This document shows positions 1 to 9,256 of a stretch of 64,000 nucleotides of DNA, one piece after another. Position 1 is the stretch's first letter, and each line of letters starts with the position of its first letter. This DNA comes from Desulfamplus sp964425195 (GTDB lineage: Bacteria > Desulfobacterota > Desulfobacteria > Desulfobacterales > Desulfobacteraceae). The stretch is from assembly GCA_964425195.1 (NCBI GenBank), contig CAYRLG010000014.1, positions 1 to 64,000 on the forward strand, written 5' to 3'. A model generated the notes under the pieces. The model did no database searches. It saw only the letters and a program-made list of their open reading frames with translations, and had not been told where the DNA came from. A program made the translations under genes and the position numbers.

Positions 1-32
1 ATTTCAAGTTCTTTTGACAGTTTAAAATCCAT
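1..32 (-). CDS. Start of an acyl-CoA dehydrogenase-like gene (partial)
   Basis: A reading frame starts at an ATG (positions 32-30, minus strand) and runs off the window. Only ten complete codons are visible, MDFKLSKELE, which resembles the N-terminus of many short-chain acyl-CoA dehydrogenases (MDFxLSxEQ). A good Shine-Dalgarno sequence (AGGAG) lies five bases upstream of the ATG. It follows the glutamate dehydrogenase gene on the same strand after about 90 bases and could be co-transcribed. The family assignment rests on ten residues and is tentative. Confidence 0.45.
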   Translation of the reverse strand, partial: MDFKLSKELE

Positions 33-125
33 TGCTTCTCCTAAATTTACCTTAAATTCAAAATTTTAATATAACTGTTTTATATTAGTTTTAATTAATA
101 ATTGATAATCTTAACGCCGATGCTT

Positions 126-3100
126 TTACCCAACGGCTGATTCAATCGCCTTTGTAAAATCTTTATCTACTTTGCCCATAAATTTCTCCCACTCAAGTCC
201 ATACTTGTAAAATGCCATAGAGGAGAGTTTTTTGGTAATAATAGCATCTCTATAAGAGAGAAGTTCTCCTGAGTTAAATGTTCTCAAAATTGCCTCTTTC
301 CCAAGTTTTGTAATAAGAATTTGTGGGATATAGTTCTCCATGATTTTCCATACAATATGCTCATCTGCAACTATTTTAGATAGATTTGCCTCGCAAATAT
401 CTTGTAGTGCAAAAATCTGTTCACTTGTCTTTTCAGATAACTCAAAAAGAGGAATAGCAGTTGCATCATGAATTTTGATAAGCATACCAGTTTCAGCAGA
501 GGAGTATTTATGAATAAGAGACATGATATCTTTTGTTAACGCCCATTTTGTAGCTACATCTTTTAAAAGTTTCTCTTCGTAATCTTCTCCAAGTAAAAAT
601 GCTGTTAAAACCTCTGCAATTGAGCTGCTGAACACCCCGCCTTTATTGGCTGTTGAGTCTTTTATCTGTTTTATAGCTGTTGACGTGGCAATATAGCGGC
701 GTGAAGCATCATCAAAAAAGACATTTGCACCTTCAACAATAAATTTCAACTCTTTGAAATTATTGACAAAATTGTGAACATTAGCGTGATTTATAGTATC
801 TTTGAATCCTCCACATGGGATAAATGCCTCAATATTTGCTTTGCTGATAAATCTTCTGTTTGCAGGATCAGTCAAAAATGTGCGATGAAACATTGCACCA
901 CTTTCGATAAAAGTACCATCAGGCAGAGTTATCTCTTTAGACTTAATAGGCACCATAAATCCATCAGGGCTTAACTTATCTTGTGGGTATTCCAAAGAGT
1001 TTGCACGAGGTGATGTGTGTCTCATAAAAGCTATCTTCATTAGCTCATTTTTATCCAGACCACGCGGATCAAATAGAATTGAGCCTCCGTCAACTATTAG
1101 GCAAATTTTCCCCTTATAGCACTGAATCTGATTGGCTCCAAGATCTCCATCAGGACCACCTGTCATCATAAGGTTAAGATTTTCCTCTTTTGCCTTGTAA
1201 TGTGCGATCATTGTCCTAAAAGCACTCATAATACAGGTAGTTGTCATTCCACTTGTTGAAATTGGAGAGTTATCAGGGGTAGAAACTTGGCTCTTTTCAA
1301 GAATTTTATCCATTATTTGTTTCATATCTGTTGTTATTACAATGGATTCCCCATTAATTTGTAGCTCTGTACCATGCTCTTCTCTCTCAAAAAGACCAAA
1401 TAGATCACCATTTGCAAGTATTCCATAGGTATCGTGTGGAGTTCCAAAACTCTTACCTGTGGTTATGGTTCTCCAATATTTATATCCACGATCTTTTGCA
1501 TGGTATGCGATAGAGTCCATAAGAGGAGCTGTACCCTCGTCAGGTCCAAAAAATATCATCTCTGGCTTAGTATAATAGTCAACAATGGTCTCATCCCCTA
1601 ACATCAGATCCATAATACCTTCTGTGTAATCATAAAGGGCATCATGGCTGTAGCCGGTAGCATAATCTGCATGAGGAACTACAACACCTTTTGACCCACT
1701 TTCACATATATCTTTGTGTTTCAATCTCTGAGCTTTTGGTCCAAGTGCGTAGTTGAGCAGAACAGCATTATCAAGTTCTGCATTATGGTTAGACGGAGTT
1801 ACTCGTATTAATCTTAATCCTCCACGGGCAATATCACTTGCTCTCATGTGCGTACCGCTTGCGTAGTGCCCATTGACATAAAAGATACCATAAACAAATT
1901 GATTAAATACAATAGGATCAAGGATCGAATTATCAAATCTAAAAGAGTAAGAACGTTTTTCAGGTTTATAGAAATTTGTCTTAAGAGTACATGATACAAA
2001 CTTATACATGAATTTAAAAATATCGTAGCCTGGTTTATAATCCATAAATTTAGCACAGATAATTTTATCAAACTCACTAAACTTTTGAGCAAGTTTCTCG
2101 CTGCTTATTCTATCAATTTTGTTAGGATTGAATTTGGTGTCAAAAATATCAAACATAAACTTGATAAGATCAGGATGTCTCTTTACAGTATCCATAATCA
2201 TCTCAGAAGTGTATGTGGATTTGTTTGATGTGTGTACCCTTGCTGCAAATGCATCTTTATAGTCATCATTAGAGAGGCTTGCCATTATCTCTCTATCTGT
2301 CACGTTCTCACTCTCTTTATAGATGAACATGTGGACAAAATCTATTGCATTACCAGCAAATAGCATCTCTTTAAAGGTGAGATCTCCTTGCACATAGAGT
2401 TCTGTAATCTCACTTACTCTAAATGAGAGGTATGCACAGAGATCGTCAATCAGAAGCCTCTCTTTTTTAGTTGATAGCTCTCCAAGTGCGTACAGAGAGC
2501 AGATAGATGAAGGAACAGACGACTTCCCCCAATAGGGCTCCCAGTAGGCTCTGTTTAGAACAAGACCATGATCTTCAAAGAGCCTTCTAAATATAGGTAG
2601 TTGAGGGGTTGGAAAGTCACTGTTAAACATTAGGCGAGTCTCACCAGTGGCTGGAAGATTGAACGACTCTATCAACGGTGTTACAGATTTTTCAGATAGT
2701 TTAAGGACATTTTCGTACCTTCTTCTTGTCGGTTCTGGGGTTGATTTATAATCTCCGGCAAGATTAAATAGAAACTTAGATTTTTCAAACTCTTTTTTTG
2801 TAAAATCTTGTACTGTTTCAGGTCTGATGATGTAGGTATAATATCTGCATTTGGGGCTAAAGTGGTATTCTCGTCTATGTCCTGACATAAGCGGAGCAAG
2901 AATAGCCTCCATTCTATCTCTTGTCTCTTCTGTGGCAATTCTCACCCTTTGGGCATCTGTACCAAGTTCTAAGTTGAAATCAATATCAGCAACAAGTCCG
3001 TAAAGGGTCACTTTCCCATCCTGAAATCTCATGCTTGTGGCAATTGAGGAGAGGATATGTTTTAGCGACTCTTTTTTGATATGTTCAAAAAAGTAATTTG

Positions 3101-3365
3101 GCAGGTCGAGCTCATCTAACAAAATCCCTGCTGCCATATTAATACAACCTGCTGTTACAAGTCCCTCTGAGGCAAGATCGATTACTGCTTCATATAAAAT
3201 ACGAGGATCAAGATTTACATTTTGTGCTTTATCAATAATGTAGCTCGATTTTGATATGTAGCCTAATTTGTTAAGAACTTGGGCAGTGTTATTATTTTGA
3301 AGTTTCTCTGCCACAGAACTATAAGTATCTGCCATAGAACCACAATTTATTGTAGGATTTTCCAT
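126..3365 (-). CDS. Large NAD-dependent glutamate dehydrogenase
   Basis: This 1079-residue protein should oxidatively deaminate L-glutamate to 2-oxoglutarate and ammonia with NAD in the cytoplasm. The central catalytic region carries the ARGGLR motif near residues 513-518 and a Ser-Gly-Ser-Lys-Gly segment near 556-560, both typical of the large NAD-GDH family. The C-terminal third has a Rossmann-like part (GGPDGDLGAN) and the KFIVEGAN segment near residue 900 seen in GDH dinucleotide domains. The length fits the 115-kDa class rather than the 180-kDa class or the 450-residue hexameric class. GAGGAG sits just upstream of the start. Next to a TRAP transporter, an aminotransferase and 2-oxoacid oxidoreductase genes, it would recycle the glutamate formed by transamination and feed reducing equivalents to NADH. 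The catalytic function is inferred from family motifs. Confidence 0.88.
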   Translation of the reverse strand: MENPTINCGSMADTYSSVAEKLQNNNTAQVLNKLGYISKSSYIIDKAQNVNLDPRILYEAVIDLASEGLVTAGCINMAAGILLDELDLPNYFFEHIKKESLKHILSSIATSMRFQDGKVTLYGLVADIDFNLELGTDAQRVRIATEETRDRMEAILAPLMSGHRREYHFSPKCRYYTYIIRPETVQDFTKKEFEKSKFLFNLAGDYKSTPEPTRRRYENVLKLSEKSVTPLIESFNLPATGETRLMFNSDFPTPQLPIFRRLFEDHGLVLNRAYWEPYWGKSSVPSSICSLYALGELSTKKERLLIDDLCAYLSFRVSEITELYVQGDLTFKEMLFAGNAIDFVHMFIYKESENVTDREIMASLSNDDYKDAFAARVHTSNKSTYTSEMIMDTVKRHPDLIKFMFDIFDTKFNPNKIDRISSEKLAQKFSEFDKIICAKFMDYKPGYDIFKFMYKFVSCTLKTNFYKPEKRSYSFRFDNSILDPIVFNQFVYGIFYVNGHYASGTHMRASDIARGGLRLIRVTPSNHNAELDNAVLLNYALGPKAQRLKHKDICESGSKGVVVPHADYATGYSHDALYDYTEGIMDLMLGDETIVDYYTKPEMIFFGPDEGTAPLMDSIAYHAKDRGYKYWRTITTGKSFGTPHDTYGILANGDLFGLFEREEHGTELQINGESIVITTDMKQIMDKILEKSQVSTPDNSPISTSGMTTTCIMSAFRTMIAHYKAKEENLNLMMTGGPDGDLGANQIQCYKGKICLIVDGGSILFDPRGLDKNELMKIAFMRHTSPRANSLEYPQDKLSPDGFMVPIKSKEITLPDGTFIESGAMFHRTFLTDPANRRFISKANIEAFIPCGGFKDTINHANVHNFVNNFKELKFIVEGANVFFDDASRRYIATSTAIKQIKDSTANKGGVFSSSIAEVLTAFLLGEDYEEKLLKDVATKWALTKDIMSLIHKYSSAETGMLIKIHDATAIPLFELSEKTSEQIFALQDICEANLSKIVADEHIVWKIMENYIPQILITKLGKEAILRTFNSGELLSYRDAIITKKLSSMAFYKYGLEWEKFMGKVDKDFTKAIESAVG

Positions 3366-3390
3366 GAATTCTCCTCATTTGTTAATTTGC

Positions 3391-3428
3391 TACAGACTCT
3401 ATTTTAAGTAATCTGTTACAGACTCTAT
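3391..3428. repeat. Pair of 12-bp direct repeats upstream of the glutamate dehydrogenase gene
   Basis: TACAGACTCTAT occurs at 3391-3402 and again at 3417-3428, a 26-bp offset, within the 5' leader or promoter of the glutamate dehydrogenase gene. It could be an operator pair or a small duplication. No regulator can be assigned. Confidence 0.4.
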
Positions 3429-3568
3429 GATGCCAATGTTTTTTGTTCAACTTAAGTTTAATACTCCCACACCGCAAGCAGTAGGGCTTGTTCATTTAAT
3501 ATTGAAAATAATTTAACTTCATTTATTAAATAATAAATGCAAATTATAGTATAATTCAAATAGTTATA

Positions 3569-4894
3569 TTACATATTTGCTATTGAAGGCAGCCACAACA
3601 CTACTTCTGGAAAGAGCATGATGATTATTAGGCAAAGAGCCTGTAATCCTATGAATGGCCAAACAGATCTGTAAATATGACCCATAGATATTTGTGGAGG
3701 AACCACACCTTTCATGTAAAATAGTACAAAACCAAAAGGAGGGGTTAGGTATGCCATCTGCATATTTACAATAAAAAGAATACCAAACCAGAGTGGATCA
3801 AAGCCTAAGAGTGTTATTATAGGAACATATATGGGTACTGTAATCATTATGATTGGCAGATCGTCCATAACCATTCCAAGTATGAAAAAACTTAATTGCA
3901 TGGCGATGAGGACTACCCATGGATTTAGTCCCATAGAGTCAATAAACTCCTTGACCATCTGAGGAAGCCCTAATGTGTTGACAACAGCAGAAAAGGCAAG
4001 ACACCCTATGATTATCCAAAGTACCATGCTTGTAAGATGGGCAGACTTTTCAGCAGCATCTTTTACAACTTTCATAGTCTTTCCAAGAGATTGCTCTCTT
4101 AGAAGAACAATTATTATAGAGACCAATGCACCAACAGCAGCAGATTCAGTTGGCGTTGCCATGCCTGAAAAAATTGTTCCCATAACTGAGAATATAAGAA
4201 TAAATGGCATGAGTAGATTCTTAAGAGCTGCAAATTTTTCACCCCATGTAGCACGCTCCTCTTTTGGAATTGGGGGAGCAAGTGTTGGGTCAATAATGCT
4301 TCTAATAAAAATATAGAGTATGAACAAAGATGAGAGTAAAAGACCGGGAATAACTCCTGCTAAAAACATTTTACCAATAGAGAGGTTTGACAAAGAGGCA
4401 TAGACGATCATTGTGACACTTGGTGGAATTAAAAAACCTAAAGCCCCACCACCAGAGATACATCCGATGGCAAGAGTCGATTTATAATTACGTTTTAGCA
4501 TTGCAGGCAGGGCAATTAGTCCCATAGTTACTGTTGCTGCACCAACAACGCCAACCATAGCAGCAAATACAACACAGATAAATACAGTACCAATAGCAAG
4601 ACCACCGGGAACAGGACCTAACCATTTATAGATCATGTCAAAGATTTCGTCTGCGATACCTGATTTTTCAAGCATACAGCCTATAAATATAAATAGAGGA
4701 ATTGCAAGAAGTATGATACTTGTCATAACTTCAAGAATCGAGGGGGGTAAAATCAACAAAAACTGCGGACCATTTGTTAAAAGAAGAGTTCCAATACCGA
4801 CAACTCCAAGGGTAAAAGCAACAGGAGTACCAATGACAAACATTACTAATACAGCTAAAAACATCAATAATACTACAAATCCTGGGTTCATCAT
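3569..4894 (-). CDS. dctM: TRAP transporter large permease (DctM)
   Basis: This 441-residue, almost entirely hydrophobic protein has the about 12 membrane segments expected of the DctM/SiaM large subunit of tripartite ATP-independent periplasmic transporters. It would form the sodium- or proton-coupled channel for a dicarboxylate or similar acid. Conserved family stretches are visible, including the GGGALGFLIPPS segment and the PTESAAVGA segment. Translation probably starts at one of two adjacent ATGs preceded by AAAGGAG. The stop of dctQ lies nine bases upstream, so this is the last gene of a dctP-dctQ-dctM operon on the minus strand. The substrate cannot be read from the permease. Confidence 0.93.
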   Translation of the reverse strand: MMNPGFVVLLMFLAVLVMFVIGTPVAFTLGVVGIGTLLLTNGPQFLLILPPSILEVMTSIILLAIPLFIFIGCMLEKSGIADEIFDMIYKWLGPVPGGLAIGTVFICVVFAAMVGVVGAATVTMGLIALPAMLKRNYKSTLAIGCISGGGALGFLIPPSVTMIVYASLSNLSIGKMFLAGVIPGLLLSSLFILYIFIRSIIDPTLAPPIPKEERATWGEKFAALKNLLMPFILIFSVMGTIFSGMATPTESAAVGALVSIIIVLLREQSLGKTMKVVKDAAEKSAHLTSMVLWIIIGCLAFSAVVNTLGLPQMVKEFIDSMGLNPWVVLIAMQLSFFILGMVMDDLPIIMITVPIYVPIITLLGFDPLWFGILFIVNMQMAYLTPPFGFVLFYMKGVVPPQISMGHIYRSVWPFIGLQALCLIIIMLFPEVVLWLPSIANM

Positions 4895-4903
4895 CCACTC
4901 CTT

Positions 4904-5431
4904 TTACTTATTATTATCAGGCGAGTTAGAGTTGGCAGCTTTATAAGCAATAATGCTACGCGTGAGGTTCGCAGAGAGCTGTATTAAAAAAAGCAGAGCA
5001 CCAATAGGGATCATTATTTTGACCGGCCACATAGGGGGAGCGAAAAGTGTATGGGAGTGTTGGTTTGTTTTTATAGCATGCCATGCAAATTTATAGCCTT
5101 GCCAGAACAGTAAACTGAACATAAAAAAACCGGTTAGAGAAACTACCATATCAGCAAAATATTTTATTTTACGAGGAAAATGCTGGTAAATTATATCCAC
5201 AGCAACATGACCTTTCTCTAAAAGTACCCAGCCACCAGTCAAGGCAACATAAGCTGCAAAAATAAATCCACATACTTCATGTGCCCATATTGTTGGGTTT
5301 TTAAAAAAATATCGAGCTATGACTTCGTAAACCATGAGGATCATAAATACAAAAATAAGAGACGCAGAAGCCTTACCTATTTTTTCATTTAGCTTTTCAA
5401 CCAAATTAAGAAATTTTTCTAAGGAGTGCAT
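4904..5431 (-). CDS. dctQ: TRAP transporter small permease (DctQ)
   Basis: A 175-residue membrane protein with four predicted helices has the family pattern of DctQ: an N-terminal helix followed by Tyr-Glu-Val-x-x-Arg-Tyr-Phe (E and R conserved) and a Gly-Gly-Trp-x-x-Leu-x-x-Gly-His-Val segment near the middle. It is the small membrane partner of the neighbouring DctM. The gene lies between dctP and dctM with a nine-base gap to dctM, and there are about 130 bases between the dctP stop and this start. The tail (residues 160-175) is hydrophilic and Asn/Ser-rich. Confidence 0.9.
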   Translation of the reverse strand: MHSLEKFLNLVEKLNEKIGKASASLIFVFMILMVYEVIARYFFKNPTIWAHEVCGFIFAAYVALTGGWVLLEKGHVAVDIIYQHFPRKIKYFADMVVSLTGFFMFSLLFWQGYKFAWHAIKTNQHSHTLFAPPMWPVKIMIPIGALLFLIQLSANLTRSIIAYKAANSNSPDNNK

Positions 5432-5560
5432 ATTTAATATTTCCTGCTTGAATTATTTCAAGAGAGTGTTTATCTCCCCGAATAGAGTGAGATAGTAATG
5501 TTCTTTTCGAGGAGATATCGCTACTTACTTACATTGCCGTATTCCATCTATTTCCGTTTA

Positions 5561-6604
5561 TTACAGATCGTATCCTCTCTTTTTGAGGTCTTTTTTCACA
5601 AGCTGAATGTATTGAGCAGAAAGAGGATCTTTTGAAAGCTCTTCGTCCCACATACCTACAGCAGTTTTAATCCATCTTTGCATAACATCTTTTGGCAGCT
5701 CAAGATATTGAGTCCCTTTTGCCTCCATTTTTGTTCTTACATCTTTATTCTCAGCAGCAAAAAGTTCTGCAACATGGGCTGAGCAGCTTCTTAGATTTTT
5801 TTCAAATATAGCTTTAAGATTTTCTGGTAACTCATTCCAACTGTCCAAATTGACGATAAGTTCACAGTTTTGTGCCCCTGATATCTCTGGAGTGGTCTGA
5901 TATTTTGCAACTTCATAAGTTCCAGCTAAAAAGCTCTCTGTATGGCTTCCGCTGATTTCAGCATCAATAGTTCCTCTGGAGAGTGCAACGTAAATTTCTG
6001 AAAATGGTATAAATACGGTAGGAATACCCATCTTTTGGAGAGTCTTTGCAATGCTACCTGATGCACGAACTTTTAAAGTTTTCAAATCTTCCCAAGTCTG
6101 AATAGGTTTTTTAGAAACAATTGTATATCCATCCATTACCATTGGGGCTGCATAAAACACATTTACTTTAGCATAAGCATCTCTGTAGAATTTAAGAACT
6201 TCATCTTGGTAGATAAACTCTCTTATCTCATCAACACCTCTTGGGTCACCGGGGAGTGCAAAGGCAGTTGCTGCTACTGGAAGTATTCCATCGTGGTAGC
6301 AAGAGCAGCTACTTCCCATATTGATTGCACCATTACCTACGCTCTCAAAAATATTTGGACCTCCTATCAAAGCTCCTGACGGAAGGATTTGAATATCAAT
6401 TTGTCCATTACTTTCAGCTTTAATATCTTTTGCCATTTTCTCTACAGCAATACTTATTGGGTGGTTCAAAGAGAACATGTTCTGCATAGTAAACTTATAA
6501 GTTTTATCTGCATAGGCATTTCCATTAAAACCAAAGGTAAATCCTGCCAGAAGTAGCGTGGCAGCAACAGCGATAGTTGTAAGTGACCTGAGTAGATGCT
6601 TCAT
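5561..6604 (-). CDS. dctP: TRAP transporter periplasmic substrate-binding protein (DctP)
   Basis: This 347-residue protein has a signal peptide (positive start, hydrophobic core, cleavage near NAYA at residues 29-32). A DctP-family solute-binding fold follows. Family hallmarks visible include the Asn-His-Pro segment after the first strand, the DLKTLKVRASGS stretch near the middle (the Arg binds the carboxylate of the ligand in the family), and the Ser-Arg-Gly-Thr-Ile-Asp-Ala segment. It is the first gene of the dctPQM operon, with a candidate sigma-54 promoter about 95 bases upstream. The ligand is probably a small organic acid. Divergent gabT and nearby oxoacid enzymes suggest an amino-acid-derived acid, but this is inference. 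Confidence 0.92.
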   Translation of the reverse strand: MKHLLRSLTTIAVAATLLLAGFTFGFNGNAYADKTYKFTMQNMFSLNHPISIAVEKMAKDIKAESNGQIDIQILPSGALIGGPNIFESVGNGAINMGSSCSCYHDGILPVAATAFALPGDPRGVDEIREFIYQDEVLKFYRDAYAKVNVFYAAPMVMDGYTIVSKKPIQTWEDLKTLKVRASGSIAKTLQKMGIPTVFIPFSEIYVALSRGTIDAEISGSHTESFLAGTYEVAKYQTTPEISGAQNCELIVNLDSWNELPENLKAIFEKNLRSCSAHVAELFAAENKDVRTKMEAKGTQYLELPKDVMQRWIKTAVGMWDEELSKDPLSAQYIQLVKKDLKKRGYDL

Positions 6605-6699
6605 GATTAATAATCTCCTTTTTCGTTTTTTATACTTTAATTTTATTTTACTACAAAATCTCTCCTAAATTTTGTAGCCTTAAGTTCGTGATTTTAGAC

Positions 6700-6716
6700 T
6701 GCAAATTCCGATCCAA
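6700..6716 (-). promoter_or_regulatory. Candidate sigma-54 promoter of dctPQM
   Basis: On the minus strand the sequence reads TTGGAT-N5-TTTGCA with GG and GC exactly ten bases apart, as sigma-54 requires. The -12 half is good and the -24 half departs from TGGCAC at two bases. It lies about 95 bases upstream of the dctP start and faces it. A sigma-54 activator gene is present at 11181-13010. Confidence 0.5.
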
Positions 6717-7162
6717 ATTTAATAGCACTAAAAACTATATCCAATTTAAATAATTTGATTTAAAAGAATGCAATATTGCATAAATATTTTTATAGATTAT
6801 CTGTTTTTATAATTTAATTCAAACTATTCTGAAGAATTATAACACACTGTAATTAAAATATAAAAATACTAAATATATGTATGTTTGAGAAGCTATAATA
6901 TGCAAAAATAGATATGCTATGCTAATTTGCATATAGTAAAAAAATATATATTAAAAGTCACCGCACCTTCTTGTATATTTAGCTTTTTTAGAGTGACTCT
7001 GATTAAAACTGCTTTTATCGTAATCTACTTTAATTTCAGATTTATTGATAATACAAATCCTCTAATATAGGGGTAGAAACAACTCTAAAGTGCTAACAAA
7101 TCAGCAATCGTTTTAATTAAATGGAGTGGATAGACTCTTGCAATATATGTGATATAGGGTGT

Positions 7163-7181
7163 TGTGGCATGGCTTTTGCTT
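7163..7181 (+). promoter_or_regulatory. Candidate sigma-54 promoter of the gabT operon
   Basis: TGGCAT at 7165-7170 and TTGC at 7176-7179 give GG-N10-GC, nearly matching the TGGCAC-N5-TTGC consensus. It faces gabT. It is the best sigma-54 match found in the window. Confidence 0.72.
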
Positions 7182-7384
7182 TTTTGAATCTGTGTAATCA
7201 GTTTAATCATTTGTGAAATAATATCGTATTCTTAAGGTTTTTTAATCGTATTTATTTTTTAAATTTAATTTACTTAACTTTTTAAGTTTTTAATTTAAAT
7301 TTACGTTCTATTTTAATTTTCATGTTCTTAGACTTTTTTTATTACAACTATTAAGCATTTTTAATTGAAGGGAGATAGCGTACC

Positions 7385-8692
7385 ATGACTAACAATCAAT
7401 CTGAACATTATCTGCAATTAAGAAAAAATAATGTTCCACAAGGACCTGCCAATATAACACCCGCCATTATTAGCCATGCTTCTGGTGCAACTATGACTGA
7501 TGTTGACGGACGCGAGTTTATAGATTTTGCAGGTGGTATTGGTGTTAATAACGTTGGGCATTGCCACCCAAAAGTTGTTGCGGCGATTAAAGCACAGGCA
7601 GAAAAACTTATTCATAGCTGTTTTCATGTAGGTATGTATGAATCCTATATAAAACTTGCATCTAAACTTAATGATCTTGCCCCCGGCGATTTTGAAAAGA
7701 TGACCATGTTTGCAAACAGTGGAGCAGAAGCTGTTGAAAATGCTGTAAAGATAGCAAGATATGCCACAAAACGCCCTGCAATTATATGCTTTGAAAATGG
7801 ATTTCATGGACGTACTCTTCTGACAATGACCCTTACAAGTAAGGTTAAACCTTATAAGTTTGGATTTGGACCATTTGCACCTGAAGTGTATCGTATTCCC
7901 TATCCATACTGCTACAGATGTCCATTTGGTCTTGAGTATCCTAAATGCAATATCCACTGTGCCGATCATTTAGAAGATTTCTTCATCACTAATGTAGCTG
8001 CAGAATCAACTGCTGCTGTTATTGCAGAGCCAATTCAAGGAGAGGGTGGTTTTGTTACTCCTCCTCAAGAGTATTTCCCAAAACTTGCCAATATCTGCAA
8101 AAAACACGGTATTCTTCTTATTCTTGACGAAGTTCAGGCTGGGGCTGGCAGAACAGGTAAAATGTATGCAATTGAACATTGGGGAGTTACACCTGATCTT
8201 ATTACACAGGCAAAAAGTCTTGCAGGTGGAATGCCTTTAAGTGCAGTAACTGGACGCAAAGAGCTAATGGATATTCCTCATATTGGCGGTCTTGGTGGTA
8301 CTTACAGTGGAAATCCTGTATCTTGTAGTGCAGCTCTTGCTGTTCTTGAGATTCTTTTTGAAGATAAATTGATTGAACGGGCAAAACAGCTTGGAGATAT
8401 CTTACAAAAACGGTTTGCAGAGCTTCAAAACTCCTATGAGATAATTGGCGAAGTTAGAGGAAAGGGTCCAATGTTAGGGTTAGAGCTTGTTCGCGATAGA
8501 AATACCAAAGAGCCTGCAACTGAAGAGGCAAAGAAATTGACTAAGCTCTGCTATGACAAAGGACTTATTTTACTTTCATGTGGAAATTTTGGCAATGTTA
8601 TCCGAACCTTGATGCCATTTGTGATAACAGATGCTCAGCTTGATAAAGGGTTATCTATTCTTGAAGAGAGTTTGAAAGAGCTAACTAAATAA
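7385..8692 (+). CDS. gabT: Class III aminotransferase, GabT-like (4-aminobutyrate or related omega-amino acid)
   Basis: This 435-residue pyridoxal-phosphate enzyme would transfer the amino group of 4-aminobutyrate or another omega-amino acid to 2-oxoglutarate, giving a semialdehyde and glutamate. The fold-type-I class-III signature is clear: the N-terminal GGIGVNNVGHCHP segment, NSGAEAVENAVK around residues 110-121, FHGRT, the LILDEVQAGAGRTG stretch holding the cofactor-binding Asp, and QAKSLAGGMP holding the Schiff-base Lys. The start is preceded by GGGAG. The product aldehyde could be taken by the aldehyde:ferredoxin oxidoreductase downstream on the same strand, and the glutamate by the glutamate dehydrogenase. 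Other omega-amino acids such as 5-aminovalerate are equally possible. Confidence 0.88.
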   Translation: MTNNQSEHYLQLRKNNVPQGPANITPAIISHASGATMTDVDGREFIDFAGGIGVNNVGHCHPKVVAAIKAQAEKLIHSCFHVGMYESYIKLASKLNDLAPGDFEKMTMFANSGAEAVENAVKIARYATKRPAIICFENGFHGRTLLTMTLTSKVKPYKFGFGPFAPEVYRIPYPYCYRCPFGLEYPKCNIHCADHLEDFFITNVAAESTAAVIAEPIQGEGGFVTPPQEYFPKLANICKKHGILLILDEVQAGAGRTGKMYAIEHWGVTPDLITQAKSLAGGMPLSAVTGRKELMDIPHIGGLGGTYSGNPVSCSAALAVLEILFEDKLIERAKQLGDILQKRFAELQNSYEIIGEVRGKGPMLGLELVRDRNTKEPATEEAKKLTKLCYDKGLILLSCGNFGNVIRTLMPFVITDAQLDKGLSILEESLKELTK

Positions 8693-8724
8693 TATTAGTG
8701 TCTTTTTTAAATTTTTATTGAAAG

Positions 8725-8750
8725 TAGAGGCGCACAGATGTGCGTCTCTA
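8725..8750. repeat. Dispersed palindromic repeat, copy 1
   Basis: A 26-bp near-perfect palindrome (TAGAGGCGCAC-N4-GTGCGTCTCTA, one G/T pair) lies just after gabT. A related palindrome with the same GTAGAGACG...CGTCTCTAC arms occurs at 11129-11159. Both are intergenic and follow a gene's 3' end, so they may act as RNA hairpins or terminators, or be REP/MITE-like elements. Confidence 0.65.
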
Positions 8751-8783
8751 AATAAAAAACATATAGTGTAATTGGATTTATCT

Positions 8784-9053
8784 ATGCATTTAGAACCAGA
8801 TAAAGAAGTGCAAATTGAAGTTACTCAATGTAAATGTAGCCAGATGAAAAAAGGAGATAGTCTTTACCTTAAAGGACCAATGATTGATAAGGAAAAGTCT
8901 GACTCATTTTGCCTGACAGCTTTAATTTCAATTTATCCATGGGTGATGACTTCCCGTTTTGGAATTGAGTCGCAGAATCTGGAATTTGATAATGGCTGCT
9001 ACAGGGTCTGGTGTCCTGAAAAACTGGTAGAGTTTAGTATAAAATCGCTCTGA
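8784..9053 (+). CDS. Small cysteine-containing protein, TIGR04076-like
   Basis: A protein of 89 residues if started at the ATG at 8784 (an alternative TTG at 8772 adds four residues). It has the layout of the TIGR04076 family of anaerobes: an N-terminal strand with Cys-Lys-Cys near residues 16-18, a Lys-Gly-Asp turn, an L-x-x-Leu-Ile-x-x-Tyr-Pro-Trp core, and a C-terminal Cys-Pro-x-x-Leu-Val-x-Phe ending. The role of that family is unknown to me. It lies between gabT and the aldehyde:ferredoxin oxidoreductase on the same strand and may be part of that operon. The ribosome binding site is weak for either start. Confidence 0.6.
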   Translation: MHLEPDKEVQIEVTQCKCSQMKKGDSLYLKGPMIDKEKSDSFCLTALISIYPWVMTSRFGIESQNLEFDNGCYRVWCPEKLVEFSIKSL

Positions 9054-9256
9054 GTAACAAAAAAACTTAGGTATTTTAATCGCTTCAATTTCAGTCCCTC
9101 CACCTTAAAAATGGTAAAAAGGATAGGGGGGGATTGAAACAATTTCTATAGCAACGCTGTATTATATAATTATCTTAAATTTAGCTGCTAATAAATTTGC
9201 AACTTGTTTAGACTCAGGATTATGATAAGTCCTGCATTAACCGGATCAGGAGTATT

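Larger units (their letters stand above)
6605..7384. other. 780-bp AT-rich divergent control region between dctP and gabT
   Basis: No convincing gene is visible on either strand; the few short frames lack ribosome binding sites. The stretch holds two candidate sigma-54 promoters facing outward, one toward dctP (6700-6716) and one toward gabT (7163-7181). About 450 bp of very AT-rich DNA lies between them, where an enhancer-binding protein could sit. A short imperfect inverted repeat (TATGC...GCATA, 6918-6933) is present. The gabT leader would be about 190 bases long. Confidence 0.6.

Noticed and set aside
3366..3568. Sigma-54 promoter for the glutamate dehydrogenase gene
   Set aside because: No GG-N10-GC in the right direction was found.
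6918..6933. Inverted repeat TATGC...GCATA in the dctP-gabT region
   Set aside because: Only five bases pair, in AT-rich DNA; reported as part of the region but not as a site.
7418..7969. 183-residue frame antisense to gabT
   Set aside because: It is a shadow of the GabT reading frame, with odd composition and no ribosome binding site.
9068..9085. GG-N10-GC spacing upstream of the aldehyde oxidoreductase gene
   Set aside because: The -12 half reads TCGC instead of TTGC and the -24 half is poor; the match is no better than chance.
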